The translations under genes were made by a program, and so were the position numbers. DNA of 64,000 nucleotides. Origin: Lysinibacillus sp. PLM2 (GTDB lineage Bacteria > Bacillota > Bacilli > Bacillales_A > Planococcaceae). The DNA lies in NCBI GenBank assembly GCA_023168345.1, contig AP025689.1, positions 804,001-868,000 of the forward strand, written 5' to 3'. The notes below the pieces were generated by a model. It saw only the letters and a program-made list of their open reading frames with translations. It did not search any database and was not told the DNA's origin. Positions 1 through 8,846 of the stretch are shown in pieces; the stretch's first letter is position 1, and each line of letters begins with the position of its first letter.

Positions 1-336
1 GATGAAGAACTAGCTGAAATCGAGTTAGAAATTGCTAAGCTGAGTAAAGAAAAACTAGAAGTTGATTTAGAAAAAGTGATTAAAAACTTATATCAACAAG
101 TTCAACAACAATACTCTGCTCTTAAAACAGCTGAAAAAGAATTAGCTGAGGCGAAGATTGATCATCAAGATTTACAATTGTTCTTTGACCTAGGCTTGTT
201 ATCAAAACAAGAGTTCGATACAGCAAATACCCCTGTAACACAAGCTGAATTCAATTACCAAAATTCTAAATATCAATACTACTTAGTTACAAAACAAATC
301 GAATTAGTTGAAGCTGGCGTAATTCCTGCGAATTAA
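1..336 (+). CDS. TolC-like protein, C-terminal part (5' end outside window)
   Basis: The frame is open from the first base, so the start lies upstream and only about 111 C-terminal residues are visible. They are Glu/Lys/Gln/Ala-rich and strongly helical, with heptad-like spacing and the stretches LSKQEFDTAN and NYQNSKYQYYLV. This fits the long alpha-helical hairpins of TolC/outer-membrane-efflux-type proteins, of which Gram-positive, S-layer-bearing Bacillales carry secreted versions. A rho-independent terminator follows at 373. The last 174 bp recur at 14406-14579. The family call rests on composition and memory of similar proteins, not on a catalytic motif, so another coiled-coil cell-surface protein is possible. 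Confidence 0.5.
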   Translation, partial: DEELAEIELEIAKLSKEKLEVDLEKVIKNLYQQVQQQYSALKTAEKELAEAKIDHQDLQLFFDLGLLSKQEFDTANTPVTQAEFNYQNSKYQYYLVTKQIELVEAGVIPAN

Positions 337-372
337 TTTCATTAATAGTAGCTTCAATGTCTAAAATAATGC

Positions 373-408
373 GCGGGCCCAGTATTCACTAGGCTCGCTG
401 TTTTTATT
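373..408 (+). terminator. Rho-independent terminator after the TolC-like gene
   Basis: The arms GCGGGCC (373-379) and GGCTCGC (392-398) pair through a short loop, with one G-T pair, and are followed by TTTTTATTTT. It lies 37 bp after the stop codon. Confidence 0.8.
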
Positions 409-595
409 TTAAATTTTGTTTTATGTGGATTATTTCAAACGCGGAAACAGTTTAATGAAATTTAAGGTAAGTAGAAGTTAACAATTCGATATTAACTTAA
501 GAATAAAAGACAGTTGAAAGTCTCCTGTATTTTGCAAGATAAAAGTGCAGAGAATTGCAATGAAAAATACAGAGTGTTGCCACCCAATATTTTTA

Positions 596-1318
596 CTATT
601 TTCTCGACAATGCGTTGGCTAAACGAAAGCTCTGACCCGTATATGAAATGATATGGGCATGGTGGATCAAGCGATCCACTAGAGCTGCCGTTAAACGTGA
701 ATCTGAGAAAATACGATTCCACTGACTGAATTCTAAATTAGACGTAATAATTAAACTTTTTTGTTCGTAACACTCTGATATAATTTGAAACAATAATTCT
801 GCTCCTTCTTTCCCAAAAGGAAGATAACCCATTTCATCTAAAATCATCAAATCCACTTTCTCTAACTTACTACGAAACTGCTTTAATTTTCCCATCACAA
901 GTGCTTGCTCTAATTCTTCAACTAAATGTGATACTCGATAAAAACGCACCTCATAACCTTGCTCACAAGCTCTTCTACCAAGCGCTGAAGCTAAATGAGT
1001 TTTTCCCGTGCCAGGCGCTCCTACTAAAATTAAATTCTCTTTTCTTCGAATGAAATCTAACTTCATTAATTCTTCTTTTGTTAAATGCTTGGGTAAGCTG
1101 ATATCTTTATGCCATTCATACGTTTCCAATGTTTTTGTATCGATGAATCGCGCTTGCTTCAAGTTTCTTGCTATTTTGGCTTGTTCACGACCCTTTTGTT
1201 CTTTTAATAAAAGTTGATAAATAAATTCTTCCGGCGTTGTGAATGGAACATCATCTATTGCTTCGGCTATATGGGCAAGTCGAAGCTGTTTACACAATTC
1301 AAGAATGGCTTCATTCAT
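596..1318 (-). CDS. istB: IS21 helper ATPase IstB
   Basis: A 240-residue AAA+ ATPase that assists the IstA transposase in target choice and strand transfer. Walker A is GAPGTGKTH near residue 100, Walker B is LMILDEMGY near residue 158, and a sensor-like IITSNLEF follows near residue 190. The length is normal for the family. Its ATG overlaps the end of istA by 8 bp, so the pair is probably translationally coupled. The C-terminus (GQSFRLANALSRK) ends close to the left inverted repeat, as usual. Confidence 0.93.
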   Translation of the reverse strand: MNEAILELCKQLRLAHIAEAIDDVPFTTPEEFIYQLLLKEQKGREQAKIARNLKQARFIDTKTLETYEWHKDISLPKHLTKEELMKLDFIRRKENLILVGAPGTGKTHLASALGRRACEQGYEVRFYRVSHLVEELEQALVMGKLKQFRSKLEKVDLMILDEMGYLPFGKEGAELLFQIISECYEQKSLIITSNLEFSQWNRIFSDSRLTAALVDRLIHHAHIISYTGQSFRLANALSRK

Positions 1319-2738
1319 GCGTTGTTACCCCCGTTCCCTTTGGAGATAATGCATCATAGTCTGTCCAATTGACACCGTAAGGATGTTCCTGTTCTTCAAT
1401 ATTTTTTGCAATGTAATCATAAAAATTCTGGTCAATTTCTTTCATTTCATGGTTTACCAGAAGCGTAATCAATTCATTAATACGCTGTTTTCTTAACGCA
1501 AGGGATGGGACTGTTAAATATTCTTTTATACGTGTTGGTAAATATGGTGTATAACGTGAATGTCCGATTACACGTGGCTTTTTCAACCAATCTTTTAAAA
1601 TATCTTTCCATGGTATAAAACGGCGTTTTTTCATATAAGGTCTTGCATCCGTTAATAAAATTTCACCGTCATTTGTAATAACTTTGAACTTATCCCAATA
1701 GGTGATGCAATATAGCTGCACATAGTTACGCGCTCTTGGGACATGAATGAAATGTTGATCCAATTTGAATTCATTATACTTGTTAAATTTAATCGCAAAC
1801 TGCTTAAAAACAGGATAAGGTTTTTCAGGTAATTTTAATAATTGCTTCTGCTCCCGTATCCATAAATCCTCAATCAGTTCTTCTTTTTTATAATGTAGCC
1901 TTTGACGGTCCTTCTTTAACTGTTGTTCTAGTTTCTCACCTAAATCTTCTAAGTCTTTAATGACTGGTGGGGTGCTAAAGAAGTTATAGCGAACATACCC
2001 AACCTTTCGTTCGACATGACCTTTTTCATTACCACTTTCAGGATTACAAACTTGAACCTGGAAGCCATAGTAATTTTGGAAATGACGAAAAGCTTCCGTT
2101 AACTCTGCTTCCGAATCTCCTTTTCTTACTTTTTTCACCGCAGGTGTTAAATTATCAATTCTAAGACTGATTGGTACACCGCCAGCTTGCTTAAACAGTT
2201 GTTGTAATCCACTTAAAAAACATTCTAGATTTTCTCCAGGCATGGGTACTGCGAATCCAGTATTACTTGCTGGGAAGGACATAACTAATGCATGGACATC
2301 CACGATTTCTCCATCTTGAACAGCCTCCATAGTTCCAAAATCCAACTGTGCTTCACCTTCGGGATGATCTAATCTTTCATGACCTTTACTGAATTCATCA
2401 TCTTCTGCTGAGCGCCATTCTTGAATGTAATTACACACTGTGCGATAGGATCCTTCAAAGCCCATCGATTGTAAATCTTCGTACATTTTCTTATTTGTCC
2501 GACGTAACTTTTTCTTCACTTTTAAATCTTCTTCAAGCCAATCACTAACGATTTCTCCCCATTTTTCTTCATCTTCATACATCATACCTTTTTTGATATA
2601 CAGTTTTTCTTGAGGTAGTTGCTCCCCATCACCATACTTTTTGGCGGTACGCCAATTTACTTTCATAGCAGTTGCCACTGCAGAGATAGATAATCCTTTT
2701 TCGTTTCGTAATGTTTTGATACAATTAACTTCAGACAT
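1311..2738 (-). CDS. istA: IS21-family transposase IstA
   Basis: About 475 residues, intact. An N-terminal helix-turn-helix (roughly residues 5-35, LSISAVATAMKVNWRTAKKY) should bind the element ends. The DDE integrase-like core begins near residue 130 with AQLDFGTME, continues with LRIDNLTPAV, and has the Glu in NPESGNEKGHVERKVGY. I chose the ATG at 2738 because AAAGG lies 8-11 bp upstream; the ATG at 2747 sits directly on that ribosome site. It is only distantly similar to the IstA at 48841, so the window holds two different IS21 elements rather than two copies of one. Confidence 0.92.
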   Translation of the reverse strand: MSEVNCIKTLRNEKGLSISAVATAMKVNWRTAKKYGDGEQLPQEKLYIKKGMMYEDEEKWGEIVSDWLEEDLKVKKKLRRTNKKMYEDLQSMGFEGSYRTVCNYIQEWRSAEDDEFSKGHERLDHPEGEAQLDFGTMEAVQDGEIVDVHALVMSFPASNTGFAVPMPGENLECFLSGLQQLFKQAGGVPISLRIDNLTPAVKKVRKGDSEAELTEAFRHFQNYYGFQVQVCNPESGNEKGHVERKVGYVRYNFFSTPPVIKDLEDLGEKLEQQLKKDRQRLHYKKEELIEDLWIREQKQLLKLPEKPYPVFKQFAIKFNKYNEFKLDQHFIHVPRARNYVQLYCITYWDKFKVITNDGEILLTDARPYMKKRRFIPWKDILKDWLKKPRVIGHSRYTPYLPTRIKEYLTVPSLALRKQRINELITLLVNHEMKEIDQNFYDYIAKNIEEQEHPYGVNWTDYDALSPKGTGVTTHE

Positions 2739-2943
2739 TGCTAGCATCCTTTCATTCCTCCACTGGTAAAATTCGACACTTTAACAGTAGAGCGACTTGG
2801 GGTGACTGGCAAGTCTATTTTTTTTGGCACTAAAAAAGTGCTAGACTCTGTACAAATTCGTTGCACATGTCTGCACTTCTATTTTGCAATAAACATCTCC
2901 TTTCAACTGCCTCAAACTTCACTCTTTTTATAGATTAATAGAA

Positions 2944-4050
2944 TTAATCAAACACGATAACTGAACGCCCGACATTACTACAGTTATGATCGTGGAAATT
3001 ATTTAATGCTTCATTTATATTATCTAGTTGGATGGTGTTCAGTACGAGTTCATCTAATTTTAGTTTACCGTCTAAGTAAAGCTGTGCAATAATGGGAAAG
3101 TCCTTCATTGGTTGAATGTTCCCATAAAAACTACCTTTAATGTTTTTTCCAACGCGGTGAAAACCGCCAGCTGGTAAATTTAGTGTTTGATCTGGTTTAT
3201 AGGCACCAACTACTACAATTGTGCCTCCCTTACGTGTGCTATGCCAAGCAGTTTCAGTAGCACGGGTGTTTCCAGAACAATCAATAGAGAAGTGAACACC
3301 TAGGCTATTTGTTAAGTTTTTAATTTGTTCAATTGCGTCTGGTTCACTGGTATTAACCGTATGTGTTGCGCCAAATTGTTTTGCTAAATTTAGGTTATTC
3401 TCTTTAATATCGCATGCAATAATTTTACTTGCACCTGCAATCTTAGCACCTTGTATGGCATTAACGCCAACACCACCAATACCAAATATTGCAACGGTAG
3501 AACCAGGTGTTATACCTGCAGCTTTCACTGCTGCTCCGTAACCAGTTGCTACGCCACAGCCAATTAATGCAGCTTGAGCCATTGGCATCGCATCAGGTAG
3601 TTTGACACATGACATTTCGGGTACAACAGCGTATTCAGCAAATGTTGATAATAACGAATTGTGATAGATTGTTTCACCTTCTAATTTGAGACGAGAGGTT
3701 CCGTCTAATAGTGTACCGTTAAACATTGGTCCGAAAGCAGATTCACATAAGTGTACAGATCCCTCAAGGCAAAATTCACAAATACCACAGTAAGGCACCC
3801 AACTAAGTGCTACTTTGTCACCGACTTTTACATTTTTAACTGATGCACCAACTGAAACGACTATACCTGATCCTTCGTGTCCTAAGATTGTAGGAGTAGG
3901 AGTAGTTGGATCTTCAATAGCATTTAAATCACTATGGCAAATACCTGTTGCAGCAATTTTTACTAATACTTCGTTATCGTTGGGAGTAAGCAGTTCTACT
4001 TCTTTAATTTGTAATGGTGTATTTGTTTCCATTAATACAGCTGCTCTCAT
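2944..4050 (-). CDS. Zinc-dependent alcohol dehydrogenase (MDR family, NAD-linked)
   Basis: A 368-residue medium-chain dehydrogenase that interconverts an alcohol and an aldehyde in the cytosol. The catalytic zinc site shows as GICHSDLNAIED with ILGHEGSG (Cys and His ligands, residues about 35-65). The structural zinc loop has four Cys in CGICEFCLEGSVHLC (about 90-105). The Rossmann motif GIGGVGVNAIQGAK is near residue 190. The ATG at 4050 is preferred over the upstream one at 4140 because AGGAAGAGGTG stands just before it. It is the last gene of the minus-strand operon, 17 bp behind the aldehyde dehydrogenase, so the pair may carry out consecutive alcohol-aldehyde-acid steps. The substrate is not evident. 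Loop length and glycine pattern resemble the class III/aryl-alcohol subgroup. Confidence 0.9.
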   Translation of the reverse strand: MRAAVLMETNTPLQIKEVELLTPNDNEVLVKIAATGICHSDLNAIEDPTTPTPTILGHEGSGIVVSVGASVKNVKVGDKVALSWVPYCGICEFCLEGSVHLCESAFGPMFNGTLLDGTSRLKLEGETIYHNSLLSTFAEYAVVPEMSCVKLPDAMPMAQAALIGCGVATGYGAAVKAAGITPGSTVAIFGIGGVGVNAIQGAKIAGASKIIACDIKENNLNLAKQFGATHTVNTSEPDAIEQIKNLTNSLGVHFSIDCSGNTRATETAWHSTRKGGTIVVVGAYKPDQTLNLPAGGFHRVGKNIKGSFYGNIQPMKDFPIIAQLYLDGKLKLDELVLNTIQLDNINEALNNFHDHNCSNVGRSVIVFD

Positions 4051-4067
4051 TTTGTCACCTCTTCCTT

Positions 4068-5579
4068 TTAGTAAGCAAACCAAATTGCACGTTTTGTTAT
4101 AAATGAGTTTAATGAATGGATGGCGTATTCTTTTCCCCAACCACTTTGTTTAATACCACCAAATGGACTTGCCATATCATAGCAACCGTACCTGTTAACA
4201 AAGACCATTCCAGCTTTCAATTGGTTTGCTACTCGATGAGCACGAGACGGATCACCAGTCCATAAACCTGCTCCTAGTCCATAGATTGTATCGTTGGCCA
4301 TTTGGATTACTTCCTCTTCTGTTTGAAATGGAATTATACATAAAACAGGGCCAAAGATTTCCTCTTGAGCGACTTTCATTTTATTGTGAACATTTGCAAT
4401 AATCGTTGGTTTTACAAAGTAACCATTTGCATTTGAACCTTCAAGATCACGTTCACCACCTGTTACGATAGTGGCTCCTTCTTCACGTGCACTTTCGATA
4501 TACGCTAAAATGGATTCCATATGAGCTTTCGTACATTGTGGACCTTGATTACTATTTGGATCGAATGGATCTCCACATTTATAATTGCGAGCTCTTTCAG
4601 CAATTTTCTCAACTACATATTCATAAATTGACTCTTGAGCGAATAATCGAGTGGGAGATGAACATTTCTCACCTTTGTGAGTAAATAATCCGATAAATGA
4701 ACGTTCAATTGCAGAATCTAAATCTTTATAATCATCAAAAATTATATTTGGTGACTTTCCTCCAAGCTCGAGCGTTACGGGTTTTAAATTGCTATCAGCA
4801 GAATCACGTAATAATTGTTTCCCAACCTTTGTTGAACCTGTAAATGAAAGTTTATCTATATCAGGATGTTTACTTATCCAAGTACCAACCTTACTATCCC
4901 CAACTAGTAAATTAACTGTACCAGGGGGAAGTACTTCATTTTGATCTAAAATTTCAAAGAATCGTATAGCTGAAAAAGAGGTAGCATTCGCTGGTTTTAG
5001 TAAAACTGTATTGGCCATAGCTAAAGCAGGGGCCATTTTAAGAGCTGCCATCTGTAAAGGGAAATTGAAAGGGACGATTTGTCCACAAACCCCAATTGGA
5101 TCAGCTGTCGTAACACTTAAAAAATCCCCTTCAACTGGATTATTTTCAGTGTAAAATTTATCTGTCCATCCGGCATAGTATTCGAAAAGCTCTATACATT
5201 CCGTCATATCTTCCCATGCCTCGGTATATAATTTTCCATTGTCCAAGGATTCTAACGTTGCTAGTTCCGCCTGATGCTTTTGAATAAGAGAACCCATTAA
5301 CTGTAAGACTTTAGCTCGTCTCTTTCTAGTCATTTTTTTCCATTCATTACCTTCTAACGCTTCACGTGCTGCTATAACTGCATCATTTACAAGTTGTTCT
5401 GAGGCAATTTCGTATTTGCCAATTATTTGACCGGTTGCGGGATTAATAGACTCTATTAAATTAGTTGTTCCTGTTTTTACCCATTTTCCATTAACATAAG
5501 AACTTTTAATATCTTTTAGCCATTCTTTAGCCCACTCTAATTTTGGCTGTTCAATACCTTCAAATTGAGTTTTTATCAT
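4068..5579 (-). CDS. NAD(P)-dependent aldehyde dehydrogenase
   Basis: A 503-residue ALDH-superfamily enzyme oxidising an aldehyde to its acid. Visible motifs are the PFNFPLQMAALKMAPAL substrate/cofactor segment (about 165-180), GSTKVGKQL in the nucleotide fold, ELGGKSPNIIF with the general-base Glu (about 265), and GEKCSSPTRLF with the catalytic Cys near residue 300. Length is full. I start at ATG 5579 with GAGGTGAT 5 bp upstream; the GTG at 5588 lies inside that ribosome site. It is middle gene of a three-gene operon with only 10 bp to the upstream lyase gene. The overall pattern resembles betaine-aldehyde/aliphatic-aldehyde dehydrogenases, but the substrate is not established. Confidence 0.92.
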   Translation of the reverse strand: MIKTQFEGIEQPKLEWAKEWLKDIKSSYVNGKWVKTGTTNLIESINPATGQIIGKYEIASEQLVNDAVIAAREALEGNEWKKMTRKRRAKVLQLMGSLIQKHQAELATLESLDNGKLYTEAWEDMTECIELFEYYAGWTDKFYTENNPVEGDFLSVTTADPIGVCGQIVPFNFPLQMAALKMAPALAMANTVLLKPANATSFSAIRFFEILDQNEVLPPGTVNLLVGDSKVGTWISKHPDIDKLSFTGSTKVGKQLLRDSADSNLKPVTLELGGKSPNIIFDDYKDLDSAIERSFIGLFTHKGEKCSSPTRLFAQESIYEYVVEKIAERARNYKCGDPFDPNSNQGPQCTKAHMESILAYIESAREEGATIVTGGERDLEGSNANGYFVKPTIIANVHNKMKVAQEEIFGPVLCIIPFQTEEEVIQMANDTIYGLGAGLWTGDPSRAHRVANQLKAGMVFVNRYGCYDMASPFGGIKQSGWGKEYAIHSLNSFITKRAIWFAY

Positions 5580-5589
5580 CTTTATCACC

Positions 5590-6897
5590 TCATAATAAAT
5601 TCATTAATTTAATCTCTTCCAAACTATAATTCTTTAATAAATCATTTACTTTTGAGTAGCCAATTTTTTCTTTAAGACGTGTTAGATAAGGGATAGGGGA
5701 GTTTACTAATTCTAAACAACGTTGTTCATTCACAACTATTCCCTCAATACATTTTGTACGGAAAATATCTGTTACGTTCGTAATTAGTTGAATTTGATCA
5801 ATAATATTAAACAATGCGTAGTTTTCAAATACATTTAAATTTAATTCAGCAAGTTCAAGTGCTCCCTGAACAGAACGTTGAATTCCAGCAACTTGTAAGG
5901 AACATTGAATAACTGTCTCTGGAATTACTGGATTAATTTTTCCTGGAAAGAACGATGAACCACTTTGAACAGCAGGAAGCTTAATTTCATTAAAACCACC
6001 ATAAGGTCCAGAGCTTAAAAGACGTAAATCCTTTGCAATTTTTAAATAAGCATTACTTAACTGAGTTAAGTGATTAGATACGTCTATAAAAATATCAATA
6101 TTCTGTGCAGCATCAAATAAGTTTTTATTTCTTTCTAAAGAGAGTTGTGTTTCCTTTTTTAAAATTTCAACAATAGTATTTCTATAACTATCAGATGCTC
6201 CGTCACCAGTTCCAATTACCGTTCCACCTAAACTGATCAGTAGTAATGGCTGGAGAGACTGTTCAAGAGATGTTACACGGCGTTTTAATAATTCAATATA
6301 GCCACTAAAAAAATCATAAAAGCGAATAGGTAATGCATCTTGCAAGCAAGTCCTTGCCATAGTTTGGGTAGTTGAAAACTTATTTGCTATAAATGATAAA
6401 GCCTCTATCAACAGATTAAGTTTTGGAACTAGTTTCATCGCTAAAGAGTAAATAGTAATGCGACCTGCAGTATTACAAACATCGGCTGTAGACTGCGATA
6501 GATTAACGTCTTCAATAGGGTGTACCTGAGTGGAAGTACACTTTAGGCCACGATTTGCTAATGTAGCAAGTACTTCATTCATGTTCATGTTAATGCCTAT
6601 ACCTCCACCACCATGAAAAACGTCGATAGGAAATTGATTCAAATATTCTCCATTTTGCAATGCTTTACAGGCTTTTTGAATTGCATTGAATTTCTCTTCT
6701 GTAAGTAAATTTTCTAAGTAATTTGCCTTGGCAGAAGCCAATTTTACAGTGGCAATTGTCTTAATATAATCAGGATAGAGTGACAATGGTTTGTTAGAAA
6801 AAGACATGTTTTGCATCGTACGGATTGTTTGTATTCCATAAAGTAGATTTTCATCAATTTCAATTTGCCCCAAGGTATTCATTTCATTTCTTTTCAA
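5590..6897 (-). CDS. Aspartase/fumarase-superfamily lyase, aspartate ammonia-lyase-like
   Basis: A 435-residue, mostly helical lyase. The family signature GSSFFPGKINPVIPE (about residues 315-330) matches GSSxxPxKxNP, whose loop carries the catalytic serine. The N-terminus (LGQIEIDENLLYGIQTIRTM) and DVFHGGGGIGINMNMNEVLA resemble aspartase more than argininosuccinate or adenylosuccinate lyases. It is some 30 residues shorter than typical aspartase, so substrate may differ. Known relatives eliminate ammonia or water from a succinyl-type substrate to give fumarate. It is the first gene of the minus-strand operon, and paired operator-like palindromes in its upstream region point to control by the divergent IclR protein. 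Confidence 0.82.
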   Translation of the reverse strand: MKRNEMNTLGQIEIDENLLYGIQTIRTMQNMSFSNKPLSLYPDYIKTIATVKLASAKANYLENLLTEEKFNAIQKACKALQNGEYLNQFPIDVFHGGGGIGINMNMNEVLATLANRGLKCTSTQVHPIEDVNLSQSTADVCNTAGRITIYSLAMKLVPKLNLLIEALSFIANKFSTTQTMARTCLQDALPIRFYDFFSGYIELLKRRVTSLEQSLQPLLLISLGGTVIGTGDGASDSYRNTIVEILKKETQLSLERNKNLFDAAQNIDIFIDVSNHLTQLSNAYLKIAKDLRLLSSGPYGGFNEIKLPAVQSGSSFFPGKINPVIPETVIQCSLQVAGIQRSVQGALELAELNLNVFENYALFNIIDQIQLITNVTDIFRTKCIEGIVVNEQRCLELVNSPIPYLTRLKEKIGYSKVNDLLKNYSLEEIKLMNLL

Positions 6898-6916
6898 TCG
6901 TTAATCACACCCTTTG

Positions 6917-6951
6917 GTTCGTAATACGAACATATAATTCACAATATGAAC
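6917..6951. promoter_or_regulatory. Two tandem operator-like palindromes between lyase operon and iclR-type gene
   Basis: GTTCGTAATACGAAC (6917-6931) is a perfect 6-bp inverted repeat around a 3-bp centre. ATTCACAATATGAAC (6937-6951) is a weaker version in the same register 20 bp further on, two helical turns. They lie 20-54 bp upstream of the lyase start, in the 125-bp divergent region. Binding of the adjacent IclR protein is inferred from position and symmetry. Confidence 0.6.
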
Positions 6952-7022
6952 TTAAGGGTATTATAGTTCCCGCTGTATAAAAGTGTCAATATTGTTTTTC
7001 TTTTTTATGTTATATTAGTTTT

Positions 7023-7784
7023 ATGAATACAAACGATACAAAATCAGCCGTACAATCAGTTGATAGGGCGCTAGAACTTTTAGAAATCGTTGCAAGCAGT
7101 GAACATTCAATTTCAATTTTAGAGTTAATTGAGAAAACTGGATTGAATCGTACAACTGTTTGGAGACTATTGAAAACTTTAGAAAATAGAGGATTTGTTG
7201 AAAAAGATGAGGTAACAAATAATTATCGAATAGGAGTGAAACTATACCAGTTAGTGAAAAGTAACGATAGTTATAGTTATTTATTAAAGACGGTACAACC
7301 ATATATGGAGAAACTTTGTGAAACGTATAATGAGACCGTCATTTTGAGTGTTTTTCAAAATACGAAAATGTACAATCTCTATCAAGTGGATCCATCGCAT
7401 ACTGTTCGTTTAATGAACTATACAAATACTTTTTCACCGTTACACTGTTCTTCAAATGGTAAGCTACAGCTAAGTTATTTTACTGAGGAGGAACTAGAAT
7501 CTTATTTAACGTATCCTTTGGAGGAATTTTCACCGTATACGATTACAAACAAACGAGCGTTAAAATTACAACTTGAACAGATTCGTCAGCAAAACTACAG
7601 TTTATCTATTGGTGAATATGATGAAAGTGAAAATGCAATTTCAATTGCTATTGAACAATTCGGTAAACCAGTTGCCTTTTTAACATTAGGAGGTCCAGCA
7701 TTTCGAGTTTCTGAAAAAGATTTGCGTGGTATTTCATCTCAATTATTAAAAGTTGCAAAAGAAATATCAGACAAATTGAAATAA
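7023..7784 (+). CDS. IclR-family transcriptional regulator
   Basis: A 253-residue regulator. The winged HTH is at residues 8-70 (VQSVDRALELLE, then GLNRTTVWRLLKTLENRGFVEK). The effector-binding domain fills the rest, with SNGKLQLSYFTEEELESYL and a C-terminal AISIAIEQFGKPVAFLTLGG segment typical of the family. It is divergent from the lyase-ALDH-ADH operon, the usual arrangement for an IclR protein controlling a neighbouring catabolic operon. No ribosome site precedes the ATG, and a TATATT box ends only 6 bp before it, so the mRNA may be leaderless. A later start is unlikely because the conserved SVDRALELLE begins at residue 12. Confidence 0.93.
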   Translation: MNTNDTKSAVQSVDRALELLEIVASSEHSISILELIEKTGLNRTTVWRLLKTLENRGFVEKDEVTNNYRIGVKLYQLVKSNDSYSYLLKTVQPYMEKLCETYNETVILSVFQNTKMYNLYQVDPSHTVRLMNYTNTFSPLHCSSNGKLQLSYFTEEELESYLTYPLEEFSPYTITNKRALKLQLEQIRQQNYSLSIGEYDESENAISIAIEQFGKPVAFLTLGGPAFRVSEKDLRGISSQLLKVAKEISDKLK

Positions 7785-7812
7785 AAAGACTGGCCAATTT
7801 ATTAAGCTAAAA

Positions 7813-7860
7813 ACCCCTAGCTAATACGAAATTTTATTGAACTTCGAATTTGCTAGGGGT
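7813..7860 (-). terminator. Long stem-loop terminator for the AraC-type gene
   Basis: ACCCCTAGC (7813-7821) pairs with GCTAGGGGT (7852-7860). The pairing extends inwards to about 21 bp with three mismatches. On the minus strand the stem is followed by a T run, so it should end the araC-type transcript. It may also stop iclR read-through from the left. Confidence 0.75.
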
Positions 7861-7934
7861 ACAATTTATCACCTTTATAGTTAAATTAAAAAATTACTGA
7901 TTTAAAACGGGCAATTTAGCTTTTCCTAAGCTTT

Positions 7935-8726
7935 TTACATACGATTTATTTTTCTAAATTCAGAAGGGGCAATTTTCATTACCTGTTTGAATTTTCTACT
8001 TAAATAAAAACCATTTTGAAATCCACATTTTTCTGCAATAGTCTCCAGGTTATCTGTTGTTTCCAATAATAGTGTTCTTGCTACTCTTAATCTTGATAAT
8101 GATAAATATTCGATTGGATTCACGCCAATATGCTTTGTAAAGCGACGGGTTAATTGAGAAGGAGTGATCCCATACTTTAGTGCGAGTTGTTGGAAACTAA
8201 TCTTATCTGCATAATTTTCATGGATAAAATTCAAGACATCATCAATTACCTCATCTTTAATATGAGGATCTTCTTCTAATATAAATAACTCATGCTCGAT
8301 TAAAAATTGAATGTAGATATCGTAAATTAAATGTGCTTTTATCTGTTTACTATATTCATCCTCTAAAAAGGCGAGTTTTGAAAAAAAACGATAAGTCGTG
8401 TTCAATCTATCTAAATTTTGGAGTGAATATACACCAAGCCGTAAAAATTTTGTTATTTCAATATCTGCGCTTGCTTGAAAAAAGTGAAACTTTAAAGGTT
8501 GAACCACTTTACGAAATAATGGATATCTAGGAGGGCATACAATAATATCACCAAATTTTGCGATTCCGCTTTTTTCTAAATACCCGAACGCCATTTCACC
8601 TTCTTCAATAAAGAAAAAAGACCAATGTGGGTATGTATCGTACGATAATTGAAACTCTTCTATTGGATTCCAATAAGAATGTTGTTGAATGGAAATAGTA
8701 TTGTTCGCAAATAATATCTCGCTCAA
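7935..8726 (-). CDS. AraC-family transcriptional regulator
   Basis: A 263-residue regulator with an N-terminal cupin-like sensing domain (about 1-150: WSFFFIEEGEMAFGYL, CPPRYPLFRKV) and a C-terminal pair of HTH motifs (about 165-260). HTH 1 shows as ISFQQLALKYGITPSQLTRRF, and HTH 2 as NLETIAEKCGFQNGFYLSRK followed by FKQVMKIAPSEFRK, the family signature. It is divergent from the plus-strand operon starting at 8847, with about 120 bp between, so it probably activates that operon in response to its substrate (inference). The ligand is not predictable from sequence. Confidence 0.93.
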   Translation of the reverse strand: MSEILFANNTISIQQHSYWNPIEEFQLSYDTYPHWSFFFIEEGEMAFGYLEKSGIAKFGDIIVCPPRYPLFRKVVQPLKFHFFQASADIEITKFLRLGVYSLQNLDRLNTTYRFFSKLAFLEDEYSKQIKAHLIYDIYIQFLIEHELFILEEDPHIKDEVIDDVLNFIHENYADKISFQQLALKYGITPSQLTRRFTKHIGVNPIEYLSLSRLRVARTLLLETTDNLETIAEKCGFQNGFYLSRKFKQVMKIAPSEFRKINRM

Positions 8727-8815
8727 AATCTCACTCCTTTTGCAAAAAAGTATATGTTTCGGAAAATTCGTGCATTCACTAATCTGTCATCATTTTATAA
8801 AATGTTAAAAAATAA

Positions 8816-8829
8816 TGAAAGCGTTTTTT
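8816..8829 (+). promoter_or_regulatory. cre-like site (possible CcpA binding)
   Basis: TGAAAGCGTTTTTT matches 12 of 14 positions of the Bacillus cre consensus TGWAANCGNTNWCA. It lies 18 bp upstream of the GTG of the first operon gene, overlapping the leader. A site here would fit carbon-catabolite repression of a catabolic operon, but a chance match in AT-rich DNA is possible. Confidence 0.35.
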
Positions 8830-8846
8830 TTTGGAGGAGTGTTGAA

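Larger units (their letters stand above)
526..2895 (-). mobile_element. IS21-family insertion sequence, copy 1 (istA-istB on minus strand)
   Basis: The two ends align without gaps for about 55 bp as imperfect terminal inverted repeats. Both begin TGT and carry inner GTGCAGA and TACAGAGT blocks, as is usual for the multi-repeat ends of IS21 elements. The flanks carry a 5-bp target duplication, TCTCC, at 521-525 and 2896-2900. Removing the element and one duplication restores CAGTTGAAA-GTCTCC-TTTCAACTG, a 9-bp stem hairpin, so the element landed in a hairpin loop that was probably a terminator. Both genes are intact, so it may still be active. Confidence 0.9.
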
